17,930 nt of DNA, from contig CAZPQN010000041.1 of NCBI GenBank assembly GCA_964588795.1, forward strand, positions 1-17,930, in the 5' to 3' direction. The translations under genes and the position numbers were made by a program. Of the stretch, positions 1 through 7,475 are shown one piece after another (positions within the stretch are counted from its first letter, which is position 1; each line of letters opens with the position of its first letter). The DNA comes from CAZPQN01 sp964588795. Lineage in GTDB: Bacteria > Fidelibacterota > UBA2242. A model generated the notes under the pieces. That model was not told where the DNA came from. It saw nothing but the letters and a program-made list of their open reading frames with translations, and searched no databases.

Positions 1-2233
1 CATTGCCGCGGGTATATTGCAGGGTATAGTTCAAATTGGCGGTGAAGTGATTGATCCTCCATTTGTACTTGACCTCCAGGCCGCGGGCATTCCCATAATC
101 TTTGTTGGTATAAAGACCATATTCAGTCTGATTATAGGTGCTAACGACCTTGACGCTTAGCAGGTCATAGATATCGCGGTAGTAAAGGGCTACCTCGAGG
201 TCCATATCGGGTATGATTTCCTGCCACAGACCGATTTCATAGGTCACCGTCTTCTGCACATTGATTGTCGGATTGCCCATGATCGTCTCGTAATCGGTGG
301 GTGCCACGCGGTAACTATTGTTGTTGTATATAGCATAACCGGGTGGCATCTGGAAAAAGTGACCGTAACTGAAGTGCAAAACCGCCGCGCTTCCCAATTG
401 ATAAGACAGGCCAAAACGCGGACTGATCTGCTTTTTGGGTTTGGCATAAACGTAACGTGACATTTTCTCCGGATTATCCGGGAAACGGATCTGGTTGGCG
501 GGATTGCGCCACTGGGTCGGATAGCGTTTGTCCGGTTCGAAATAATCGTAGCGTACGCCCAAATTAATGACCATCTGGTCAAATTCCATCTTGTCCTGGA
601 TATAACCCGCCAGTTCCCAGGGCTGAACCTTGATGATATCCGAGTAGATCGTTGTATCGTCGAGCACGATAGGAATGTAGTTGTAAAAGTCTACCTTGGG
701 TTTGCCATCGATATAATTGATCTGGAATTCGCCCTCACTTTCGAGTCCGGAATACAGATTGCGTATCTGCAGATCTTTACTGTCAATGCTGTGCTGCGTA
801 AAATGCAATCCGGTTTTAAAGCTATGGTTCTTATGCATCTGCCAGGTCAGGTCGAGCTTCAAATTTTGTTCAATCTGGGTGCGCTCGACATGAAATTTCT
901 CCTGCCCGCCGGTAAAGAATCCGGGACCATCGCTCTGGCTATAGGCGTCATGGACATAACCGGAATCAAGCGGATCTTTAAAAACGAAATTACCGTAATA
1001 GTTGTTTACATGCGATAGTTTCAACTCATAGAAGAGTTTATTGGTCAGCATATGGTTCAGATTGAGGGCGATCATCTTCGAATCACGCCGCGGTACCGCC
1101 AAACCATCCGGATTGTATTTATACTGGTGATTGTACTGATGCCATTCATCCTTATTCAGTGTGAAAAGCGTTGTCAATTTGATATTCTTGAACAGGTCAA
1201 GCGAAACCTTGCCCATGAAAGCCTGGTTGATGTTATGATTCATTGGCACATAAGCGCTGTCGCCGTTGAACTCCGTGTACCACAAGTTCGAATCATCCTC
1301 GGCATAATAACTGAAATCATCCACATTGAACAGCCGATAGCCGTTAAGGTGGTTTTGATTGTCCTGGTAGCGGTAATCCATCAGGAAAAAGATTTTATTG
1401 CGCCATAAGGGCCCGCTCAAATTGAGCTTGTAATCCTGGTTGCGGGTAATCTGGCTGGGTTTCAGTCCGATAAATATATCGTCATGCGGAGTGAAATAAT
1501 TTGCCAGGGCGGCTGAGGCGGAGCCGTGCAATTGATTGCTACCGGTTTTGGTTACCGCGTTCACAATCCCACTCATGGCATCGCCGTATTCGGCATTGAA
1601 AGTGCCGGTGATGACTTCCAGATCCTCTACCGCCCCGACTTCCAGATCAATCGAGCGCCCTTCGCCGCCGAAGCCCTCGTCAACCGGTATCCCGTCAATC
1701 ATATAGGAAACCTCGGTTGGACGACCGCCCCGGAAATGACCTTTGACCACGCCCGCCTGCATGGCAACGATGGCGGTAACATTTTCCACGGGCAGAATTT
1801 CCATTTCGTCGGAGGAAACATTTTTGACGGTACTGGTCTGATCCTTGCGCACGGAAATTTTCGGCGCCGTCACAACTACCGTTTCGCCTTCGATAACCAT
1901 GGTCTGCATCTTGATTTCCAAAAACTCCGTACGGTTGACCGAAACGCGCACATCGCGGACGACGTAGGGGCTGTAACCGATCATCTGCACCTTCAGGGTA
2001 TAAATGCCCGGGCTGAGGTTGATGATGAAAAAGTCACCTCTTTCGTCCGCCGCGGCGCCTAAGGTGGTGCCTTCGATGATCACATTGGCCCCCGGCAACG
2101 GCTGATGACTTTGCTGATCAATGACCCGACCGGCAATTTTGCCCGTGGTCTGGGCTGACAAAGGCCCGACACTCAATGCCATTAATAGAAGCAAACTGAT
2201 CTTAGTCCATCTGCATGATTTCAATGTGCCCAT
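1..2233 (-). CDS. TonB-dependent outer-membrane receptor, 3' end outside window
   Basis: Start ATG at 2233 on the minus strand; the frame stays open to the window edge (about 744 codons), so the C-terminal barrel strands and the stop are missing. Residues 1-27 are a signal peptide (ends GPLSAQ). Residues about 29-105 are a carboxypeptidase-regulatory-like beta-sandwich (GRVIDQQSHQPLPGANVIIE, then DERGDFFIINLSPGIYTLKV). A TonB-box-like stretch (EGETVVVTAP) follows, then a plug domain (RGGRPTEVSYMIDGIPVDEG; FNAEYGDAMSGIVNAVTKTG) and aromatic-rich beta-barrel sequence. By family it imports a ligand across the outer membrane using TonB energy; in this locus an oligosaccharide is likely, but the substrate is inferred from neighbours only. 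GAGG lies 7 nt before the ATG, a good ribosome site. A strong terminator separates it from the gene upstream, so it needs its own promoter. No SusD partner is visible. Confidence 0.93.
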   Translation of the reverse strand, partial: MGTLKSCRWTKISLLLLMALSVGPLSAQTTGKIAGRVIDQQSHQPLPGANVIIEGTTLGAAADERGDFFIINLSPGIYTLKVQMIGYSPYVVRDVRVSVNRTEFLEIKMQTMVIEGETVVVTAPKISVRKDQTSTVKNVSSDEMEILPVENVTAIVAMQAGVVKGHFRGGRPTEVSYMIDGIPVDEGFGGEGRSIDLEVGAVEDLEVITGTFNAEYGDAMSGIVNAVTKTGSNQLHGSASAALANYFTPHDDIFIGLKPSQITRNQDYKLNLSGPLWRNKIFFLMDYRYQDNQNHLNGYRLFNVDDFSYYAEDDSNLWYTEFNGDSAYVPMNHNINQAFMGKVSLDLFKNIKLTTLFTLNKDEWHQYNHQYKYNPDGLAVPRRDSKMIALNLNHMLTNKLFYELKLSHVNNYYGNFVFKDPLDSGYVHDAYSQSDGPGFFTGGQEKFHVERTQIEQNLKLDLTWQMHKNHSFKTGLHFTQHSIDSKDLQIRNLYSGLESEGEFQINYIDGKPKVDFYNYIPIVLDDTTIYSDIIKVQPWELAGYIQDKMEFDQMVINLGVRYDYFEPDKRYPTQWRNPANQIRFPDNPEKMSRYVYAKPKKQISPRFGLSYQLGSAAVLHFSYGHFFQMPPGYAIYNNNSYRVAPTDYETIMGNPTINVQKTVTYEIGLWQEIIPDMDLEVALYYRDIYDLLSVKVVSTYNQTEYGLYTNKDYGNARGLEVKYKWRINHFTANLNYTLQYTRGN

Positions 2234-2314
2234 TTTCTTTCCTCACAACGCTTTCCTTGCGACTCTGCGGGCGGTTCGACGCTTTTTAAACAGCGCCCAA
2301 AAATTATTAAAAAA
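2234..2314 (-). other. Leader/promoter region of the TonB receptor gene (no clear promoter)
   Basis: About 80 bp between the terminator and the receptor start. Apart from the ribosome site near 2240, I see no convincing -35/-10 pair, no TTGGCTYG element and no ATAAG/CTTAT operator of the type found upstream of the two neighbouring genes. An AT-rich run (TTTTTTAATAATTTTTGGG on the minus strand, around 2297-2315) is the only candidate for a promoter. Confidence 0.4.
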
Positions 2315-2370
2315 CAGTCTAAAAAAGATAAAAGGATGGGGTATGAATAATTGTCCTCATACCCCATCCT
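2315..2370 (-). terminator. Rho-independent terminator of the T9SS-exported protein gene
   Basis: A perfect 14-bp stem (arms 2357-2370 and 2333-2346, AGGATGGGGTATGA) with a 10-nt loop, followed in the minus-strand direction by a T-rich tract (TTTTTATCTTTTTT) at about 2319-2332. It sits 14 bp past the stop codon of the 2384-4921 gene, so it should end that transcript and isolate the receptor gene downstream, apart from any read-through. Confidence 0.92.
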
Positions 2371-2383
2371 CAAAATCATTCGC

Positions 2384-4921
2384 TTATTTCACGAGTAACA
2401 TTTTCTTGGTCTGGGTATAGACCCCGGAAGTCAGCTGGTAGAAATAAATTCCCGATGGTACTCCGGCGGCATCCCAGTTCACGTTGTAATTCCCCGCCGT
2501 CTGATACTGATTAACCAGTTCCGCCACCTTTTGGCCCAACATATTAAAGACCGTCAATGTGACCATGCCGGGATGCGGCAGGGCATAGGCGATGCTGGTC
2601 GTGGGGTTGAAGGGATTCGGATAGTTCTGCTCCAGGCGGTAGGATTTCGGCAGACGATTGTCGGTATAGTTCACAACCGATACCACATCCGTCGTATCAC
2701 CTATCCAGGTGTACGACCACTCAGTGGGGGTCTGCCAGGCGTGGTCAGTATTAAACGGCGACCAGGCCAAATTACCATCCCATCCGGATCCGTCGTTATC
2801 GTGAAAATAGAGCTCGAGGGGAATGCGCATCCCGCGGGCAGGATGGAAACGCACATCCTCCGGGCCGGCGATCGAATCCAGAGGCACTCTCGCTTCGATG
2901 ATGTAGTCCACACCGCTGAAATCTTCCAGGTGAAAATCGGCATCTTCAACAGTCCAGATCGTATTGCCAATATATTCGTTGACGACCCCGTTTTTATGGA
3001 ACTGCAACTTGTAGTCGGGTTCGGCGCCGCGACGGTTACCGGTATGTTTGGAGCCCTTGCTGTTATACAAACCGATAAAGAATTCAAAGGCGTCCTGATC
3101 CCACCAGTTGCCTTCGCCGAAGTGATAGACATTATCCACCACATCAGCGGCAACGTACAGATAATCGTCGTCAATCGCCAGCCAGACCGTAGCCTTGAGA
3201 TCGCTACTGTCGGTGATGGCTCCGACCGGGACAAAATCGTTTTCCGGGGTGAGCACCCAGGGTTTAATCCCGCTGTTGAACCATTCCGTAAAATCACCAT
3301 CTACGGCGAAACCGGTTGGCGCACCGAGGGCAATCGTCGGAATTCCCTTCGCTACATTAACAATCGCGGCAGAGACCCCGGCCGGTCCGGCATTCCCGGA
3401 TGCATCGGTGCAATTCACGGCATAGTAGTAGGTCATGTTATGGTTTTCCAGAGGATAATAGATATAATGAATGGCATTCTGGGTGCCTTCCATTACCTTG
3501 GAGGCGACCAGTTCCACTTCCGGCGCGGTAATATCCGTAATCGGAGTACGACTGGCATAGACATTATAGGATTCGCCGTTTTCACCCGGCACATCCTGCC
3601 AGATCACCAGATTATAGTGGTCTGCGCTGGGCACTGCGTCCACATTTTGCACGATTTCAGGCGGAGTCCAGTCAAAGGCAGGATTCCCAGTCCAGATATC
3701 ATCAAGGTAAACATTTTTGCCAACGCCATCGGTACTGGCAATCAGGATCTTGAGAGTCTTGACCCGGGTCGAGTCCATTAACTGGTCATATTGCATCGCA
3801 CTACCATTCCAGCCGCCACCATTGCGATCGAAGTCATCCAGGGCAATTTTGACGTTCTTCCAACTGCCATCGTAACCCACTTCAGCTTCCGTTAAATTGT
3901 AGAATGACTCATATTCGAGGTCGGGGCCGTCGCCGTCATTGTTATCGTCACCAATGACGATCTTCAGCGGTCCCAACCCGGCGTCTGCCTTGATCTTGAA
4001 ACCTAAACTATCCGTCTTCCAGGCCGGCGCCATGTTCTTGAAATCCGCGAAGGTCCAGACCAATCCGTCCCATACCGCCCAGGTATTCGGCGGGGTATGC
4101 CAGAGAATAGCGTTAGTTCCGGCAGTCGCACCCAGACCTTCGGCTATCTCGTATCCGCCACCGCCCCAGCCGCCGTAAAGACCGACATTGCCGGGAATCG
4201 CCATGCCGTTAAAGAACACCAGGTCCACCTTCCGGACACCCTTCAGAGTCAGGTGATCAAGAATCACGGTGCCGTGGGAACGCGTGCCCTTTTGGGACAA
4301 TCCGCTGATCGAAAACTCGACCGAGAAGCCCTTGATCTTATCCTTGTCCAAAACGGCATTGCCGGTAATGCCCGACCAACCGGTCAGATTGAAGCCATTC
4401 CCGTCCCAGGAATCATTGCTGACCAACGGCATCTTGATCTCATGCCAGCCGGGGGTGTTGTCCAGGATGTAATGGAAGGAGTAATAGTACTCACATTCCA
4501 AAACATTATAGGTCTTGGCCCCATTGACTGAATTGCTGACGTCGTGCAGGTTGAAACGCAGGTGCACCCGACCCGGCAAGGATTGCGGCACGGCATTGTA
4601 GTACCAGAATGAAATGGAATCGAAACCCGAAAAATCATAACAGGCATTGGAATCCGGATTCCAGTGTTCAATCTTGGTAAATCCGCCCCACGATTCCATA
4701 TCGTGAGCGCTGTACACCAATTGCATGGCCCCCGCCCCTTCATAGACCGGTGAAGGCACAATTGACAAATTGATAAACGCAGAATCCGCACTGGCGTTAT
4801 CATTCATGTAAACCGCCCAGTAGGTCGAGTCCGGTTCGGCATCGAATGCGTTTACCACCTGACCGTAGCTCCAGCCCACGGCCAGCAACATTACCAAAGC
4901 AACCAATAACGTTCTCTTCAC
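2384..4921 (-). CDS. T9SS-exported multidomain carbohydrate-binding protein (CBM9-like, C-terminal sorting domain)
   Basis: 845 aa, GTG start at 4921 chosen because AGGAGG lies 5 nt before it and a signal peptide follows (residues 1-20, ends GWSYG). Visible parts in order: two jelly-roll/galactose-binding-like modules at about 25-230 and 232-415 (each rich in Trp/Tyr, each ending in a 'YLDDIW' or 'LDHLTL' strand), an FnIII-like module at about 420-522, a CBM9-like (DOMON-type) module at about 532-745 (VDGDFTEWF; DDDYLYVAADVVDN; WWDQDAFEFFIGL), and a C-terminal sorting domain at 760-845 (YRLEQNYPNPFNP; VFNMLGQKVAEL; GIYFYQLTSG). The last is the type A signal of the type IX secretion system, so the protein should be exported and attached to the surface or released. 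No catalytic domain is recognisable. The likely role is polysaccharide capture for the locus; the ligand is unknown. It has its own candidate promoter and operator upstream. Confidence 0.88.
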   Translation of the reverse strand: MKRTLLVALVMLLAVGWSYGQVVNAFDAEPDSTYWAVYMNDNASADSAFINLSIVPSPVYEGAGAMQLVYSAHDMESWGGFTKIEHWNPDSNACYDFSGFDSISFWYYNAVPQSLPGRVHLRFNLHDVSNSVNGAKTYNVLECEYYYSFHYILDNTPGWHEIKMPLVSNDSWDGNGFNLTGWSGITGNAVLDKDKIKGFSVEFSISGLSQKGTRSHGTVILDHLTLKGVRKVDLVFFNGMAIPGNVGLYGGWGGGGYEIAEGLGATAGTNAILWHTPPNTWAVWDGLVWTFADFKNMAPAWKTDSLGFKIKADAGLGPLKIVIGDDNNDGDGPDLEYESFYNLTEAEVGYDGSWKNVKIALDDFDRNGGGWNGSAMQYDQLMDSTRVKTLKILIASTDGVGKNVYLDDIWTGNPAFDWTPPEIVQNVDAVPSADHYNLVIWQDVPGENGESYNVYASRTPITDITAPEVELVASKVMEGTQNAIHYIYYPLENHNMTYYYAVNCTDASGNAGPAGVSAAIVNVAKGIPTIALGAPTGFAVDGDFTEWFNSGIKPWVLTPENDFVPVGAITDSSDLKATVWLAIDDDYLYVAADVVDNVYHFGEGNWWDQDAFEFFIGLYNSKGSKHTGNRRGAEPDYKLQFHKNGVVNEYIGNTIWTVEDADFHLEDFSGVDYIIEARVPLDSIAGPEDVRFHPARGMRIPLELYFHDNDGSGWDGNLAWSPFNTDHAWQTPTEWSYTWIGDTTDVVSVVNYTDNRLPKSYRLEQNYPNPFNPTTSIAYALPHPGMVTLTVFNMLGQKVAELVNQYQTAGNYNVNWDAAGVPSGIYFYQLTSGVYTQTKKMLLVK

Positions 4922-5055
4922 GTTAGCCTCCTAAAGTTGTTATGTTTGGTTTGAATTCCCATCTCCAGGCCGGCGCTCCGGGGCCTTGCCCAAAATCCGC
5001 TCCGGGCATCCGGGTTATCAAATTTTTCCGGGATCTCTTCATCTGATCTAACTTT

Positions 5056-5072
5056 GACAAAAATCGAGCCAA
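5056..5072 (-). promoter_or_regulatory. Candidate sigma-54-like promoter of the T9SS protein gene
   Basis: Minus strand TTGGCTCGATTTTTGTC. Against the sigma-54 consensus TTGGCACG-N4-TTGCW it keeps TTGGC, CG and TTG with the right spacing, but has T where the -12 C should be. The same 17-mer occurs upstream of the symporter gene with 14 of 17 identical bases. Predicted transcript start is near 5046, giving an untranslated leader of about 125 nt. The function is inferred from similarity, repetition and position. Confidence 0.45.
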
Positions 5073-5140
5073 GCGGCATTTTCGGGTATTGTCCCGGTAT
5101 CCGTTGAACATCCTGTATATCGTAAGCGATTCAATCATTT

Positions 5141-5183
5141 CCATTATCAGAATAATAAGGTTTGCCTTATCTTAATAATAAGC
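5141..5183 (-). promoter_or_regulatory. Candidate operator/enhancer cluster (direct repeats with internal ATAAG/CTTAT dyad)
   Basis: On the minus strand two near-identical units, CTTATTATTAAGATAAGG (5182-5165) and CTTATTATTCTGATAATGG (5159-5141), start 23 nt apart. Between and across them lies GATAAGGCAAACCTTATTA, an inverted ATAAGG/CCTTAT pair centred at about 5162. The same ATAAG-spacer-CTTATTA arrangement forms the palindrome upstream of the symporter gene. It begins 69 bp upstream of the 17-bp promoter-like element, a usual place for sigma-54 enhancer sites. Because it also sits 13 bp after the stop of the hydrolase gene, a weak terminator hairpin (6-bp stem, CAAA loop) is an alternative or additional role. 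Confidence 0.5.
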
Positions 5184-5195
5184 AAGCGACCATTT

Positions 5196-7427
5196 TCATT
5201 TCACCAAGACGAAACGTGTCTCCAGATCGGCAACCCTGATCAGGAAAGCCCCGGGTTCCACCACCGGTTTCAGGTCGCGACCGATGAAACTCAGATCGCT
5301 GGTATTCAGTTCAAAGGTTACCAACTGACTTTCGCCGGGCTGCAGCCCCACTTTCGCAAAACGTTTCAGGCGTTTGACCGGCGGCGTCACGGTAGCCACC
5401 AGGTCACTGACGTAGAGTTGAACCACCGCGCTCCCCGCCCGGCCTCCGACATTCGTAACCCGTACGGAAGCAGACAGCTTCTGTCCGATTTGAATTGTCG
5501 AGTCATTCAGGGCTAAATCGCTGTATTTGAACTCCGTGTAACTCAATCCAAATCCGAAAGGCCACTGTGCATCATAATCGTTGACGTCACTGATTTCGCT
5601 GTACTTGTGGTCGTAAGTCATCAGCGAATTGGGATGCCGTGGATAGCTGTAGGGCAGTTTCCCGCTGGGGTTGACTGCGCCCAATAATACATCGGCAAGC
5701 GCCAGGCCGCCTTCCTGACCGGGCAGGTACGCCAACACTACCGCGGCAACCCGGTCTGCAATCCGACTGATCAGGCGCGGACGTCCTTCAACCAGTACCA
5801 GCACCACCGGCACACTGGTCTCCGCGAGGGATTCCACTAAGTGCAACTGGGGCTCGCTCAGCGTCAGGTCGTCAATATTGCCGGGAGTTTCACAGTAGGC
5901 CGGTTCTCCGGCGCAGACAATGACAACATCGTTTTTACGGGCCTGACGAACGACGCCGGCAATATCAATCTCGCGATCAAAGGCTACTCCCGGAAGATAG
6001 GTTACTCGGGCATTGGGGGCCTGCGTGGTCAACGCTTCCAACACGGTCAGCTTTTGGTGGGGATAGAGCTCCTCGGCATTACCCTGCCAGGTAATCGTCC
6101 AGCCACCGTTCAGCACCGAACGCAGATTGGCGGTCGGTCCCGTTACCAGAATCCGGGACTGTGGTCCCAACGGTAGAATATTTTTTTCATTTTTAAGCAA
6201 AGTGATGGCTTCGCCGGCGGCCTGTCGGTTCAGGGCCGTTGCTTCCGGTGAGGCAAACCTACCCGCCAATTCCTTATGGGGGTAGGGATCATCAAACAAA
6301 CCTAAATCGTATTTCACTTTGAGTATGCGGCCGACGGCTGCATCAATCCGCTTTTCCGGCACCGTACCTTCCCGGACCAACTCCAACAAGAGGTTATAGA
6401 AGCTGTAATCATAAGGTACCATGCTCATATCAATACCGGCCATGACTGCCATGCGCACCGCGTCTTTCGGGTCATGGGCAACCCGTTCGCGCAGGTACAA
6501 ATTATTGATGTCGTTCCAGTCCGAAACGACAAAGCCCTGGAAGCCCATTTCGTGGCGCAGGATCTGCGTCAGAATATACGGATCGGAATGCACGGGAATG
6601 CCGTTGATTTCACTGCTGTTGACCATAATCGTCGGCGCCCCGGCGGACAAGGCGGCCTGGAAAGGCGGCAGAAAATATTCCCGCAGATAGCGTTCGGGAA
6701 TCCAGGCGGGCGTCCGATCCTTGCCGGTCAGCGGGAAGCTGTAACCTAGGAAATGTTTGGGACAGGCGGCGACTTTCTCGGGATTGGCAATGTTATCCCC
6801 CTGCAAGCCCTGCACATAACTGGCGCCCATGATCTGCGCCAGATAGACATCCTCACCATACGTCTCCCACAACCGTGGCCACAATGGCTGGCGGCCGAGA
6901 TCCATGACCGGATTGAAATTCCAGGCAATACCGCTGGCGCGCACCTCCAGCGCGGTGACGGCCGCACATTGCCTGACCAGCTCCGGATTCCAGGTCGCCG
7001 CCATGGCGATACTTTGGGGAAATAAGGTAGCCCCGAGGGTGTAATTGGCTCCGTGAATCGCATCAATCCCATAGATAATTGGAATGCCTAAACGGGTTTT
7101 CTGCGTAGCCAAATCCTGCATCTGGGTGATCAGTTCCTGCCAGTATTCCAGACTATGCGCCACATCCCAGACATTCAGAATGGAGCCCACATGATACTGG
7201 GTGATCGCTTCCTCCAGCTTGACCGGATCAATGGCATGCTTTTGACCGGGCGTACCTTGGGTTCGCGACACTGTCTGCAGGGTCACCTGGGTCATCTGTC
7301 CGATTTTTTCCTCCAGGGTCATCTGGCGGAGCAATTTTTTCACTCTGCCGTCAACCGGCTCGGTTTTTTCAGCTGAACAGCCCATTAACCCCAGCATGAT
7401 AACCACACTCCAGACCACTGATCTCAT
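5196..7427 (-). CDS. Glycoside hydrolase family 3 beta-glucosidase/exo-beta-glucanase, lipoprotein
   Basis: 743 aa, close to the usual length of family 3 enzymes with all domains. ATG at 7427 is preceded by AGGAGA at 7-nt spacing. A lipobox GLMGC places the lipid-modified Cys at residue 17, so the enzyme should be membrane-anchored and face the periplasm or surface. The N-terminal barrel (about 28-395) carries KHFLGYS and VVSDWNDI, with Asp303 the predicted nucleophile. The second domain (about 405-600) carries GEPAYCETPGNIDDLTL, which resembles the ExoI-type acid/base region (Glu513 is the probable acid/base). A C-terminal FnIII-like domain (about 645-743) completes it. The ExoI-like signature points to beta-1,3/1,4-gluco-oligosaccharides, releasing glucose; substrate is inference. 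It follows the symporter gene by 48 bp with no terminator, so the two are probably one operon. Confidence 0.95.
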   Translation of the reverse strand: MRSVVWSVVIMLGLMGCSAEKTEPVDGRVKKLLRQMTLEEKIGQMTQVTLQTVSRTQGTPGQKHAIDPVKLEEAITQYHVGSILNVWDVAHSLEYWQELITQMQDLATQKTRLGIPIIYGIDAIHGANYTLGATLFPQSIAMAATWNPELVRQCAAVTALEVRASGIAWNFNPVMDLGRQPLWPRLWETYGEDVYLAQIMGASYVQGLQGDNIANPEKVAACPKHFLGYSFPLTGKDRTPAWIPERYLREYFLPPFQAALSAGAPTIMVNSSEINGIPVHSDPYILTQILRHEMGFQGFVVSDWNDINNLYLRERVAHDPKDAVRMAVMAGIDMSMVPYDYSFYNLLLELVREGTVPEKRIDAAVGRILKVKYDLGLFDDPYPHKELAGRFASPEATALNRQAAGEAITLLKNEKNILPLGPQSRILVTGPTANLRSVLNGGWTITWQGNAEELYPHQKLTVLEALTTQAPNARVTYLPGVAFDREIDIAGVVRQARKNDVVIVCAGEPAYCETPGNIDDLTLSEPQLHLVESLAETSVPVVLVLVEGRPRLISRIADRVAAVVLAYLPGQEGGLALADVLLGAVNPSGKLPYSYPRHPNSLMTYDHKYSEISDVNDYDAQWPFGFGLSYTEFKYSDLALNDSTIQIGQKLSASVRVTNVGGRAGSAVVQLYVSDLVATVTPPVKRLKRFAKVGLQPGESQLVTFELNTSDLSFIGRDLKPVVEPGAFLIRVADLETRFVLVK

Positions 7428-7475
7428 ATCTTTTCTCCTAACCTTACCATTTGAGCGATTCCGGATTTAACAACT

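Larger units (their letters stand above)
4922..5195. other. Intergenic region between hydrolase and T9SS protein genes
   Basis: 274 bp. It contains the AGGAGG ribosome site just before 4921, the promoter-like element at 5056-5072 and the repeat cluster at 5141-5183. A 73-codon open frame on the minus strand (4923-5144) has no ribosome site, an implausible composition and would run through the promoter element, so I do not call it a gene. Confidence 0.6.

Noticed and set aside
2531..3781. 416-codon open frame on the plus strand
   Set aside because: It is entirely antisense to the T9SS protein gene, whose domains and sorting signal are clear; the antisense translation shows no family features.
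4923..5144. Small 73-codon minus-strand gene
   Set aside because: No ribosome site, unlikely composition, and it would cover the promoter-like element and leader of the T9SS gene.
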